Shown: positions 43,442 through 51,551 of the stretch, piece by piece
Position numbering within the stretch: the first letter of the stretch is position 1
Layout: each line of letters opens with the position of its first letter
Origin: Solobacterium sp.
GTDB lineage: Bacteria; Bacillota_I; Bacilli_A; Erysipelotrichales; Erysipelotrichaceae
NCBI GenBank assembly: GCA_017432325.1
Contig: JAFRJJ010000081.1
Span: 27,292 to 91,291 of the forward strand
Length of the DNA: 64,000 nt
Direction: 5' to 3'
The notes under the pieces: model-generated
Told to the model about the DNA's origin: nothing
The model's database searches: none
What the model saw: only the letters and a program-made list of their open reading frames with translations
Made by a program: the position numbers and the translations under genes

Positions 43442-44416
43442 ATGACAAAGGTAAGTATTATCGTGCCCTGCTACAACGCTGAAAACACAGTCAGGCATAC
43501 ACTTGATTCCCTGGCTGCGCAGACCCTGAAGGATATTGAACTGATCATCCTGAATGACGGTTCGACCGACCATACACCGGAGATCCTCCGGGACTGGAAA
43601 AGCGCCCATCCTGAGATCAATGTCAAACTTGTGAATAAAGAAAACGAAGGGATCGCCGCAACGCGTCAGCTCGGTGTTTCCCTGGTGACAGGCAAGTATT
43701 TCGGCTTCCTGGACAGCGATGACTATACGGTCCCCGAGATGTTCGAGGAACTGTATGAACTGGCTGAAAGGGATCAGCTCGATGTTGCGGTCTCCGATTT
43801 CTACTGGAAGAATTCCCAGGGCGAACGCCTGGAAAAGGAAGGTCCCTACGGGATCGGCCCCGATATGATGGTGCATCTGTTCGCGGTACTCTGGAACAAG
43901 CTTTACCGCACGGATTTCATCAGGAAGCTGGATATCAGGTTCCCGTACGGGGACAGATATGAAGACTCCTGCTACCTCTACTGCATGACATGCCACGTGA
44001 CAAGGGTCGGTTTTACGAACAGACCGTATGTCCGCTATGTCCAGGGACAAAGCAGTATCACCCATACCAGCAACGCGCAGGTCAAGAATATGATCCACGT
44101 GTTCCATATCATCAACGAGTATTACAGAACGCACGGATACTATGACCAGTACCGTGACGCGCTGGAATACATCCACATCCGCTATTTCCTTGGCTCAAGC
44201 TTCCTGCGCAGCGCCAGGATACCGGATCCGGACGACAGACGGGAAACGATCATGATGGGCTGGGATCTTCTGAACAAGGAGTTCCCGGACTGGAAGCGCA
44301 ACCCTTATCTGAAGTCCGAGGGCGGAATGAAGAACCGGTATTTTTCCATGGTCCGCGGCTGGAATATCATGCTGTTTGCATGGCTGTTCAGGAACTTCAA
44401 AAAGGATAATCTTTAA
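43442..44416 (+). CDS. GT2 family glycosyltransferase
   Basis: A 324-residue GT2: VSIIVPCYNAENTVRHTLDS, LNDGSTDHT, GIAATRQLGVSLVTGKYFG and FLDSDDYTVPEM (DxD near residue 95). It starts one base after the Wzy-like gene's stop and ends the operon; the following 100 bases hold the promoter of the next unit. No membrane segments other than a weakly hydrophobic C-terminus (MLFAWLF). Confidence 0.87.
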   Translation: MTKVSIIVPCYNAENTVRHTLDSLAAQTLKDIELIILNDGSTDHTPEILRDWKSAHPEINVKLVNKENEGIAATRQLGVSLVTGKYFGFLDSDDYTVPEMFEELYELAERDQLDVAVSDFYWKNSQGERLEKEGPYGIGPDMMVHLFAVLWNKLYRTDFIRKLDIRFPYGDRYEDSCYLYCMTCHVTRVGFTNRPYVRYVQGQSSITHTSNAQVKNMIHVFHIINEYYRTHGYYDQYRDALEYIHIRYFLGSSFLRSARIPDPDDRRETIMMGWDLLNKEFPDWKRNPYLKSEGGMKNRYFSMVRGWNIMLFAWLFRNFKKDNL

Positions 44417-44458
44417 AGATTGCCTGATTTTTACAGGTATACCGTATATGTCTAAAAT

Positions 44459-44487
44459 TTGTCTTGTGTCTGTGCTTGGGTTATAAT
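44459..44487 (+). promoter_or_regulatory. Sigma-A promoter for the GT2/LCP operon
   Basis: TTGTCT, a 17-base spacer and a perfect TATAAT (44482-44487), followed by a ~25-base leader with AAAGGAGG before the ATG at 44520. Confidence 0.75.
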
Positions 44488-44519
44488 ACCGATTGCACAG
44501 AACATAAAGGAGGACTGCG

Positions 44520-45440
44520 ATGCTGTCTATAGTTGTTCCATGCTACAACGAACAGGAAACAGTTGAGATTTTTTATGATGCTGTGACGAAAGTACTGGAT
44601 GAAATGGGAATGGAACGGGAAATCATTTACGTCAATGACGGTTCCCGTGACGCCACAATGGAAAAACTTGTGTCTTTATATGAGGCACATCCGGGAATCG
44701 TGAAAGTGATCGATTTCTCCCGCAACTTCGGAAAAGAAGGAGCGTTCCTGGCAGGACTGCGTGCCTGCAAGGGGGAATATATTACGGTCATGGACGCAGA
44801 TCTGCAGGATCCGCCTGAATATCTGCCGAAGATGTTTGCCCTGATGGAAGAAAAGGATCTTGATGTCGTCGGAACAAGACGTGTATCAAGAGAAGGAGAA
44901 CCGAAACTCCGTTCGTTCTTTGCAAGGGCATTCTACAGGATCGTGAATCATTTTACAGAGGTCGAGATCGTCGACGGGGCAAGAGATTACCGTCTGATGA
45001 AACGCCCGGTCGTGGATGCCATCCTCAGTATGAAAGAATACAACCGTTTCGCGAAAGGAATGTTTGTATGGGTCGGCTTCAAATGTGAATATCTGGAATA
45101 TCAGAACGTTGAACGCGTGGCAGGGGAAACGAGCTGGTCATTCTGGAAACTGTTCCGTTATGCGATCGACGGCATTATCGAATATGCCAACGCACCGCTG
45201 ACGTTTGCTGCATGGGGCGGCGGATTTATGACCGCGATCATGCTGGTGGAACTTCTGGTACTAATGGTCCTGTCTTTGACAGGCCGCTCCCTCAGCAGTA
45301 CCACACTGATCATTTCATGTGTGCTGTTTATGGGATCCATTCTGCTTCTGGCATTAGGTATTATTGGGGAATATCTTGCCAAAACATATGATGAGGTGAG
45401 GGCTCGTCCTCAGTACATTGTCAGAAAGTATTATGAATAA
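44520..45440 (+). CDS. Polyprenyl-phosphate glycosyltransferase, DPM1/GtrB-like GT2
   Basis: A 306-residue protein with SIVVPCYNEQETVEIFYD, VNDGSRDAT, DFSRNFGKEGAFLAGL and MDADLQDPPEYLPKM, then two C-terminal membrane spans (about 230-255, 263-288) and GEYLAKTYDEVRARPQYIV. This is the canonical GtrB/YkoT-like form. The family loads undecaprenyl phosphate with a sugar. It heads an operon with an anchored protein and the LCP transferase, which links side-chain glycosylation to wall attachment. AAAGGAGG lies 7 bases before the ATG. Confidence 0.9.
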   Translation: MLSIVVPCYNEQETVEIFYDAVTKVLDEMGMEREIIYVNDGSRDATMEKLVSLYEAHPGIVKVIDFSRNFGKEGAFLAGLRACKGEYITVMDADLQDPPEYLPKMFALMEEKDLDVVGTRRVSREGEPKLRSFFARAFYRIVNHFTEVEIVDGARDYRLMKRPVVDAILSMKEYNRFAKGMFVWVGFKCEYLEYQNVERVAGETSWSFWKLFRYAIDGIIEYANAPLTFAAWGGGFMTAIMLVELLVLMVLSLTGRSLSSTTLIISCVLFMGSILLLALGIIGEYLAKTYDEVRARPQYIVRKYYE

Positions 45441-45455
45441 CAAAAGGAGAGACTG

Positions 45456-46259
45456 ATGAAAATTTCAGAGAAAAAAGGAAAAAGTTCATCGGAAAAGACG
45501 GCAGTGCGCAAGTACAGCCATCGGGGCGGACTGAACAGTACGCTGATGATCGGTCTGATGATTCTCTGTGTTGCGGTAACAGCCGCGTTTGGTGTGAATA
45601 TCTTCAGGATATCAACGGCTTCCTCGGGAGAGGGCGCACAGGAGTCCATGACGATCAATACAGACCGTACCATGAAGAATGATCAGTATGAGATCGGAAA
45701 CAATCCGACAGAGATCGAAAAGACATATTTCCAGGAACTGACGGATGCTGTGAAGAACGGTGACGACAAAGCTGTCTGCGAAGCTGTGGTCAAGAATTTT
45801 GTCACGGATTATTTCACATGGACGAATAAGGACGGCAACTATGAAGTAGGCGGACTGCAGTATATCTTCGGTTCCAAGTATGCCGTATTTGAAGAATGGA
45901 GCAGATACAACTATTACGCCGATCTGGATCTGTATATCAACCAGTACGGCAGGGACAATCTGCTGCAGGTAAAAGATGTTACGGTGGACAAAGAAACAGC
46001 AGTGGCACCTGATTTCGCAACGACGGAATGGTCAGATGATGTCAAGACGGACATCCTGTACAAGTCCTACGAAGTCAATGTCAGCTGGACATATGAGAGA
46101 TGTGCTCTGGATACGGACCAGTTCGTAGACGGCGCAAGATTCTTCCTTGTGGACAACAACGGAAGATGGGAGATCGCCGAGTTCTATGACTATGACAGCA
46201 TCCACGAGTGGGAAGTTGAAAACGGACTCGCTTCCACAAAGGAAGGAGGCCAGTCATGA
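45456..46259 (+). CDS. Membrane-anchored extracytoplasmic protein upstream of LCP, unknown function
   Basis: A 267-residue protein with an AAAGGAGA site. A basic Lys/Arg/Ser-rich N-terminal tail (1-28) is followed by one membrane segment (about 29-50) and an extracytoplasmic region of ~215 residues. This region has no motif I recognise; it is rich in Tyr and acidic residues and ends with FFLVDNNGRWEIAEFYDYD, like a small NTF2- or cystatin-like fold. Its last four bases overlap the LCP start (ATGA), so the two proteins are made together. The minus-strand protein at 59528 has a similar plan. A helper or scaffold for the LCP enzyme is possible. Confidence 0.6.
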   Translation: MKISEKKGKSSSEKTAVRKYSHRGGLNSTLMIGLMILCVAVTAAFGVNIFRISTASSGEGAQESMTINTDRTMKNDQYEIGNNPTEIEKTYFQELTDAVKNGDDKAVCEAVVKNFVTDYFTWTNKDGNYEVGGLQYIFGSKYAVFEEWSRYNYYADLDLYINQYGRDNLLQVKDVTVDKETAVAPDFATTEWSDDVKTDILYKSYEVNVSWTYERCALDTDQFVDGARFFLVDNNGRWEIAEFYDYDSIHEWEVENGLASTKEGGQS

Positions 46260-48574
46260 CGAACAAAAATACAGTTAATGAAGAAACTGTTGAACGTAAG
46301 CATATGAAGCCGAAGCAGAACCAGAAGGGTGTGTTCAAGCAGGATATGACGATCGGCAATGTCATACTGACACTGCTGGCTGTCGCTGCGGACGTACTTA
46401 TGATCTACTTCATGTTCAATACGACAAGGTTCGCTACCCTCAGCAAGACAGCATTCATCCTGGTCAACCTGGCAGTGCTTGCATTGCTGATACTGATCAA
46501 CATTCTCGCGATGTTTGCGATCAGAACAAGAAAAGTCAGATTGTTTGTAACAGCAGGCGTACTGATCTGCACCATCCTGGGCTTCGGCGCATACGGTTCC
46601 TACGCAGCTGCCAAAGTCAACAAGAATATCGACAAGATCACAAATACGACGGTCGAAGAATCCGTATCGACCAGTCTGGTCGTATATAACGGGGAAGATT
46701 CCGATTCCCTGACTGACGTATCCCAGCTTGACGGAAGAACTGTCGGATATGCCAGCGGCACACATACAGCAGAACTCGGAAAGAACCAGATCGACAGTAA
46801 GGGCATCCGTGTTACCTATCAGGAATATCAGGATTACTCTTCTGTAATACTGGCACTCTTCAGCGGAGACATCGACTGTGCGGTCCTGCCGACAAACTAT
46901 CCGTCTATTTTCCAGAATGAAAGCGGAATGGCCTCAGCGCTGAAACAGACCGCTTCGATCCTTGATTTTGAGGATACTGTCACCATTACAAATTCTGCCG
47001 GAGCAGATAAAGATATAACAAAAGAACCGTTTACAGTACTGCTGATCGGCAACGCCGACGGACTTTCCGATACGATGATCCTCTGTTCGGTGAATCCGAT
47101 CTCCATGACTGTAACGATGAGCTCCCTTGCAAGAGACTCCTATGTTCCGATCAGCTGTTATGGCGGAGGCTATTCCAAACTGAATGCCTCACACGCTGTA
47201 TCAAAACAGTGCACGATCGATACGATCGAGTCACTTGTCGGAGTTGATATCGACTATTACATTGATACGAACTTCCAGGGTGTCGTTGATATCGTAGACG
47301 CGCTGGACGGCATCGTTGTCGACAGCCCGATCGCCTTTGTCGGACAGAGTTCCTCTCAGCAAAGAGGACACTACACGGTATATGTCCCGGCAGGTGAAAA
47401 CGTTCGTCTGAACGGTGAACAGGCACTGGCTTTCGCAAGAGAAAGACATCTGTTCGCAACGGGTGACTTTGCCCGTCAGGAACATCAGCAGGAAGTCATC
47501 GAAGCGATCATCAGAAAGATGATGAGAACAAGAGATGTCAATACATTCCTGAAAGTACTGGAAGCTGCCGGAAACAATATCCAGACGAATCTGACAGTTG
47601 ATCAGATGACATCATTTGTATCCTATGCGCTGCAGAAGACAAACCGCTATTATGATTCAGAACATCTTGAAAAGGTACTGCAGCTGAGAACGTCAAGAGT
47701 TACCGGTTATTCTTCCAACCTGTGGGATTCCGGTTCCAAGATCCTGCTTTACATTTACAGACTCTGGAACGGGTCGCTGGCTGATACCAGAAAAGCGATC
47801 AATCGAAACGTCGATCTGTCAAGCTCTATTACAGCTGCTACAGACCGACTCAAATGGTCGATCAACTGGGAATTCACCCCGGCACCGATCTCATATGATC
47901 TGTATGCGGAAGCACAGATCCCGGGAGATACGATCCCTGCAGAATATGCATGCGGTGAGAACCAGTTCCTGAACGAAGACGGCAAGTGCACATGCAACGC
48001 CGGATTTACGATGGATTCTGCAGGAGGCTGTATTGTACAGGCAACACCTACGCCTACAGCAGAACCGACACCCACACCTACAATGAAACCTGTGGAAACT
48101 GATGAACCTACAACAGTGATCTGTCCTGACGGATCACAAGCCGCAAGCATGGATGCGTGCCCTGCTGCGACTCCTACACCTACACCTACACCTGATCAGC
48201 AAACCCCGACACCTCAGGTTACCTGCTGGGACGGCAGTACGGCAGCCAGTGAAGATGCGTGCCCAGCAAGACCGACTGTAACCTGCTGGGATGGCAGTAC
48301 TGCAGAGAGCGAAGCAGCATGCCCTGCAAAACCGACTGTAACCTGCTGGGATGGCAGTACGGCAAACAGTGAAGCTGAATGTCCTGCCAAGCCTGTTACC
48401 TGCGGTGAAAACGCATATGAAAGCGGCGGAGCCTGCTATTGTAATGAAGGCTATACAGGCGATCCCAACAGCGCATGTTATGTGATCGTTCCTGATCCGA
48501 CACCGGATAACAGCGGTGGCGGCGATGGCGGCGGAGAAGACACCGGCGGAGGATCCGAAGGCGGCGAAGGCTGA
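46256..48574 (+). CDS. LytR-CpsA-Psr transferase with binding-protein-like insert and Cys-rich repeat tail
   Basis: A 772-residue protein, about twice the usual LCP length. Three membrane segments (about 33-55, 66-88, 95-117) precede an extracytoplasmic part. Residues ~150-245 (LDGRTVGYASGTHTAELG, then LFSGDIDCAVLPTNYPSIF) resemble a lobe of type-II periplasmic binding proteins. The LCP domain (~259-425) has SDTM (D272), SSLARDSYV (R293) and FARERHLFATGDFARQEHQ (R394, R396, R407), the residues that bind metal and lipid pyrophosphate. The tail (from ~560) holds two EGF-like Cys clusters, Pro/Thr-rich linkers, three 20-residue CWDGST repeats and a Gly-rich end. Family role: attachment of lipid-linked glycopolymer to peptidoglycan. 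AAAGGAGG lies upstream. Confidence 0.85.
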   Translation: MTNKNTVNEETVERKHMKPKQNQKGVFKQDMTIGNVILTLLAVAADVLMIYFMFNTTRFATLSKTAFILVNLAVLALLILINILAMFAIRTRKVRLFVTAGVLICTILGFGAYGSYAAAKVNKNIDKITNTTVEESVSTSLVVYNGEDSDSLTDVSQLDGRTVGYASGTHTAELGKNQIDSKGIRVTYQEYQDYSSVILALFSGDIDCAVLPTNYPSIFQNESGMASALKQTASILDFEDTVTITNSAGADKDITKEPFTVLLIGNADGLSDTMILCSVNPISMTVTMSSLARDSYVPISCYGGGYSKLNASHAVSKQCTIDTIESLVGVDIDYYIDTNFQGVVDIVDALDGIVVDSPIAFVGQSSSQQRGHYTVYVPAGENVRLNGEQALAFARERHLFATGDFARQEHQQEVIEAIIRKMMRTRDVNTFLKVLEAAGNNIQTNLTVDQMTSFVSYALQKTNRYYDSEHLEKVLQLRTSRVTGYSSNLWDSGSKILLYIYRLWNGSLADTRKAINRNVDLSSSITAATDRLKWSINWEFTPAPISYDLYAEAQIPGDTIPAEYACGENQFLNEDGKCTCNAGFTMDSAGGCIVQATPTPTAEPTPTPTMKPVETDEPTTVICPDGSQAASMDACPAATPTPTPTPDQQTPTPQVTCWDGSTAASEDACPARPTVTCWDGSTAESEAACPAKPTVTCWDGSTANSEAECPAKPVTCGENAYESGGACYCNEGYTGDPNSACYVIVPDPTPDNSGGGDGGGEDTGGGSEGGEG
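48218..48397 (+). repeat. Three 60-base tandem repeats inside the LCP gene
   Basis: Units 48218-48277, 48278-48337 and 48338-48397 each encode a VTCWDGSTA-x-SE-x-CPA unit of 20 residues; the last unit is altered at its end. A degenerate unit (VICPDGSQAASMDACPA) lies at about 48116-48166. Confidence 0.85.
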
Positions 48575-48587
48575 TATCAGATGAAAG

Positions 48588-48617
48588 AACCCTGTTTGTG
48601 AAGTGAACAGGGTTTTT
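48588..48617 (+). terminator. Rho-independent terminator
   Basis: AACCCTGTT pairs with AACAGGGTT around TGTGAAGTG, followed by TTTG. It ends the GT2/LCP operon. Confidence 0.8.
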
Positions 48618-48625
48618 GTTATAAT
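48617..48625 (+). promoter_or_regulatory. Extended -10 promoter for rmlA
   Basis: TGTTATAAT directly after the terminator; the leader of about 33 bases contains GGAGG before the ATG at 48665. Confidence 0.65.
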
Positions 48626-48664
48626 TGTTATGATATGATGTTAAGGGTCCGTGGAGGATAGTTT

Positions 48665-49573
48665 ATGAAAGGTATTATTTTAGCAGGAGGAAGCGGTACA
48701 CGTCTTTATCCTCTGACAAAAGTAACATCCAAGCAGCTGCTGCCGGTTTATGACAAGCCGATGATCTATTATCCGCTGAGCACACTGATGCTGGCGAAGA
48801 TCAGGGAGATCCTGATCATTTCGACACCTCATGATCTGCCTAATTTTGAACGGCTTCTGGGGGATGGTTCCCAGTTTGGTGTTTCGTTCTCCTATAAGGT
48901 ACAGGAAGTACCCAACGGTCTTGCGCAGGCGTTTGTTCTTGGTGAGGAGTTCATCGGTGACGATGATGTATGCCTGATCCTGGGTGACAATATTTTCTAT
49001 GGAAATCATTTCGCGACAATGCTGAAGAATGCCGTGAATGTTACGGAGTCCAGCAAGCGTGCCGTGATCTTCGGCAAATATGTCAATGATCCTGAACGGT
49101 TCGGAGTCGCTGAATTTGACGAAAACGGACAGGTCATCTCCCTGGAGGAAAAACCTGAACATCCAAAGTCCAATTATGCGGTAGTGGGACTGTATTTCTA
49201 TGACAACAGGGTCGTAGAATATGCGAAGCAGCTGAAGCCTTCCAAACGCGGTGAATATGAGATCACCGACCTGAATAAGATCTATCTGGAAAACGGTGAA
49301 CTTGATATTCAGGTATTCGGCAGAGGTTTTGCATGGCTGGATACAGGTACGATCGAATCCCTGGCAGAGGCTTCCGATTATGTGAAGCTGGTCGAGGATG
49401 TCCAGGGGATCAGGATCTCCGTACCGGAGGAGATCGCCTTCTACAACCAGTGGATCAATGAAGAACAGATCCTGAAGGCTGCGGAGGCATATGGGAAGAG
49501 CCCTTACGGGGATCATCTCAGAAACATTGTCAAAGGCAATGTTAAAACAACTTACAACAAGAAAGGGAAATAA
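48665..49573 (+). CDS. rmlA: Glucose-1-phosphate thymidylyltransferase
   Basis: A 302-residue protein of normal length. [18 protein letters not shown] is the nucleotide-binding signature, with [28 protein letters not shown] and [11 protein letters not shown] all typical of RmlA. Reaction: glucose-1-phosphate plus dTTP to dTDP-glucose, the first step to dTDP-deoxy sugars. It heads the rmlA-epimerase-rmlB operon; rmlC and rmlD are absent from the window, so the product is probably not meant for dTDP-rhamnose made here but for the amino sugars of the 31.9-33.5 kb genes and possibly others. Confidence 0.96.
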   Translation: MKGIILAGGSGTRLYPLTKVTSKQLLPVYDKPMIYYPLSTLMLAKIREILIISTPHDLPNFERLLGDGSQFGVSFSYKVQEVPNGLAQAFVLGEEFIGDDDVCLILGDNIFYGNHFATMLKNAVNVTESSKRAVIFGKYVNDPERFGVAEFDENGQVISLEEKPEHPKSNYAVVGLYFYDNRVVEYAKQLKPSKRGEYEITDLNKIYLENGELDIQVFGRGFAWLDTGTIESLAEASDYVKLVEDVQGIRISVPEEIAFYNQWINEEQILKAAEAYGKSPYGDHLRNIVKGNVKTTYNKKGK

Positions 49574-49575
49574 GC

Positions 49576-50469
49576 ATGAAAGTAATCTTTCTTGGGTGCG
49601 GATATCTCGGACATAATCTGAGCAGGATGCTTTCAGATGAATTTGATGTGAGTGTTCTGAGTATTCCCAGTCCGTATACGGCTATCACAGAAGGGTTTAC
49701 GGAAGTCAATGTATTTGATCCGGAGGAATTGAAAAAGATCGATGTCAGAGACGCCGTGGTGGTCGACAGTACCGGACTTGTCGCAAACAATGCCGTCAGT
49801 GATGACGAAGAGGCGCTTTTGAAGGACCTTCTGAAGAAATATGAAGATCTGCTCAATGTGCTGAAAGAAGGCGGCGCAAAGCGTTTTGTTTATATTTCCA
49901 GCGGCGGTACAGTCTACGGGAGCGGCAAGGAACGGTTCCGTGAGACTGATGAGATCCGCCCGGTATCGCTGTACGCAAAGTCCAAGGCATATACGGAAGA
50001 AAAGATCCGTGCGTCCGGGATCGATCATCTGATCGTACGTCTGGCCAATCCGTTCGGAGGCTATCAGGATCCGAACAAGAGCCAGGGCGTGATCCCGATC
50101 CTGATCCGCAAGGCGATGCTCGGTGAAGTATTCCAGATGTGGGTGGATGGTTCCAGCGTCAGGGATTATATTTACATCACGGATGTAGCGGAAGCTTTCC
50201 GGCTCCTGATCAGGAATGATGTTTCGAACGAGACCGTTAATATCGGCTCGGGTACCGGAACAAGCCTGAAGGAAGTGATCGGAGAGATAGAGCGCAGCAC
50301 GGGCAGGAAGATCCGCATGGAATATCAGACCGCCCGGATGCCGATCGTGGATGCCACGGTACTGAATACAGACAAACTGAAGAAACTGACCGGATTTGAA
50401 CCCTGCGTATCCTTTACGGAAGGTGTCAGACTGGAAACAGAAAGAATACAGAAGGAGCTTGAACAATGA
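49576..50469 (+). CDS. NAD-dependent sugar epimerase/dehydratase/reductase (extended SDR)
   Basis: A 297-residue extended SDR starting 2 bases after rmlA. The NAD site is FLGCGYLG (G7xG9xxG12), YISSGGTVYG holds the catalytic Ser/Thr, and Y133-x-x-x-K137 (YAKSK) the catalytic Tyr/Lys. RLANPFGGYQDP and VRDYIYITDVAEA are typical of UDP-glucose 4-epimerase-like enzymes. Placed between rmlA and rmlB, it may reduce or epimerise dTDP-4-keto-6-deoxyglucose, as Fcf1- or Tll-type enzymes do to give dTDP-fucose or dTDP-6-deoxytalose. Its ATGA overlap with rmlB supports a shared pathway. The exact reaction is not decidable by eye. Confidence 0.82.
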   Translation: MKVIFLGCGYLGHNLSRMLSDEFDVSVLSIPSPYTAITEGFTEVNVFDPEELKKIDVRDAVVVDSTGLVANNAVSDDEEALLKDLLKKYEDLLNVLKEGGAKRFVYISSGGTVYGSGKERFRETDEIRPVSLYAKSKAYTEEKIRASGIDHLIVRLANPFGGYQDPNKSQGVIPILIRKAMLGEVFQMWVDGSSVRDYIYITDVAEAFRLLIRNDVSNETVNIGSGTGTSLKEVIGEIERSTGRKIRMEYQTARMPIVDATVLNTDKLKKLTGFEPCVSFTEGVRLETERIQKELEQ

Positions 50470-51488
50470 AAATACTGGTAACGGGAGGAGCCGGATTTAT
50501 CGGCGGAAACTATGCACTGACTATGACAAAGGCGCATCCTGAGGATACGTATGTCGTCCTGGATGCACTGACCTATGCAGGCAACCTGGAAACACTTGCC
50601 TCGATCATGAATGAACCGAATTTCAAATTCGTGAAGGGCAATATCTGTGACAGGGAACTGGTCGATCAGCTGTTCGCTGAAGAACAGTTTGACTATGTGA
50701 TAAACTTTGCGGCTGAAACGCATGTTGACCGTTCGGTAGAAGATCCGGGTATCTTCCTGACAACGAATATCCTCGGTGTACAGACACTGATGGATGCCTG
50801 CAGGAAATACGGCGTCAAGCGTTATCACCAGGTATCCACCGATGAAGTATACGGAGACCTGCCGCTGGACAGACCTGACCTGCTGTTCACTGAGGAGACA
50901 CCGATCCATACGTCTTCACCGTATTCCGCTTCCAAGGCAGCAGCCGATCTGCTGGTGCTTGCATATCACAGGACCTATGGCCTGGATGTTACGATCAGCC
51001 GCTGCTCCAATAACTACGGCCCGTATCATTTCCCCGAGAAACTGATCCCGCTCATGATCTCAAGAGCGCTGGCAGATGAATCACTGCCTGTATACGGCGA
51101 CGGGGCAAATGTCCGTGACTGGCTGTATGTTACCGACCACTGCACGGCGATCGACCTGATCGTCAGGAACGGCAGGAGCGGGGAAGTCTACAATATCGGC
51201 GGCCACAATGAAAAGACAAACCTGGAAGTCGTCAAGACGATCCTCAAGGCTCTGGGCAAACCGGAATCCCTGATCCACTTTGTCAAGGACAGGCCCGGAC
51301 ACGACCTGCGCTATGCGATGGATCCGACAAAGATCGAGACAGAGCTGGGCTGGAAGCCGGAATATACATTCGATACCGGTATCCAGAAAACGATCGAATG
51401 GTACCTGGAAAACCGTGAATGGTGGGAGCATATCATCAAAGGCGAATACCAGAACTACTACGCGGAAATGTATAAAGACAGAAATTAA
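50466..51488 (+). CDS. rmlB: dTDP-glucose 4,6-dehydratase
   Basis: A 340-residue extended SDR: GGAGFIGG (NAD site), STDEVYGDL with T125-D126-E127 (the dehydratase Asp-Glu pair) and Y153-S-A-S-K157. SRCSNNYGPYHFPEKLIP and HYDHCTAI-like YVTDHCTAID follow the RmlB pattern. Reaction: dTDP-glucose to dTDP-4-keto-6-deoxyglucose. It overlaps the upstream SDR gene by 4 bases and ends before a terminator. Its product is the branch point for the FdtA/FdtB pair at 31.9-33.5 kb and possibly for the DegT enzyme at 371. Confidence 0.95.
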   Translation: MKILVTGGAGFIGGNYALTMTKAHPEDTYVVLDALTYAGNLETLASIMNEPNFKFVKGNICDRELVDQLFAEEQFDYVINFAAETHVDRSVEDPGIFLTTNILGVQTLMDACRKYGVKRYHQVSTDEVYGDLPLDRPDLLFTEETPIHTSSPYSASKAAADLLVLAYHRTYGLDVTISRCSNNYGPYHFPEKLIPLMISRALADESLPVYGDGANVRDWLYVTDHCTAIDLIVRNGRSGEVYNIGGHNEKTNLEVVKTILKALGKPESLIHFVKDRPGHDLRYAMDPTKIETELGWKPEYTFDTGIQKTIEWYLENREWWEHIIKGEYQNYYAEMYKDRN

Positions 51489-51496
51489 GAATTCGG

Positions 51497-51525
51497 CTCA
51501 TGAACTGTACAGGTTCATGAGTTTT
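51497..51525 (+). terminator. Rho-independent terminator
   Basis: CTCATGAAC pairs with GTTCATGAG around TGTACAG, followed by TTTT. It ends the rml operon. Confidence 0.75.
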
Positions 51526-51532
51526 CATAACA

Positions 51533-51541
51533 TGCTATAAT
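51533..51541 (+). promoter_or_regulatory. Extended -10 promoter, apparently leaderless
   Basis: TGCTATAAT, perfect consensus, ending 10 bases before the ATG at 51552; the predicted leader is about 4 bases with no ribosome site. Confidence 0.65.
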
Positions 51542-51551
51542 ACATACGTTT

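Noticed and set aside
48218..48397. 60-base tandem repeats considered as a CRISPR-like array
   Set aside because: They are in frame inside the LCP gene, encode a regular Cys-containing unit and have no spacers.
48680..49516. Minus-strand frame of 278 codons opposite rmlA
   Set aside because: rmlA is certain and the antisense translation has no features.
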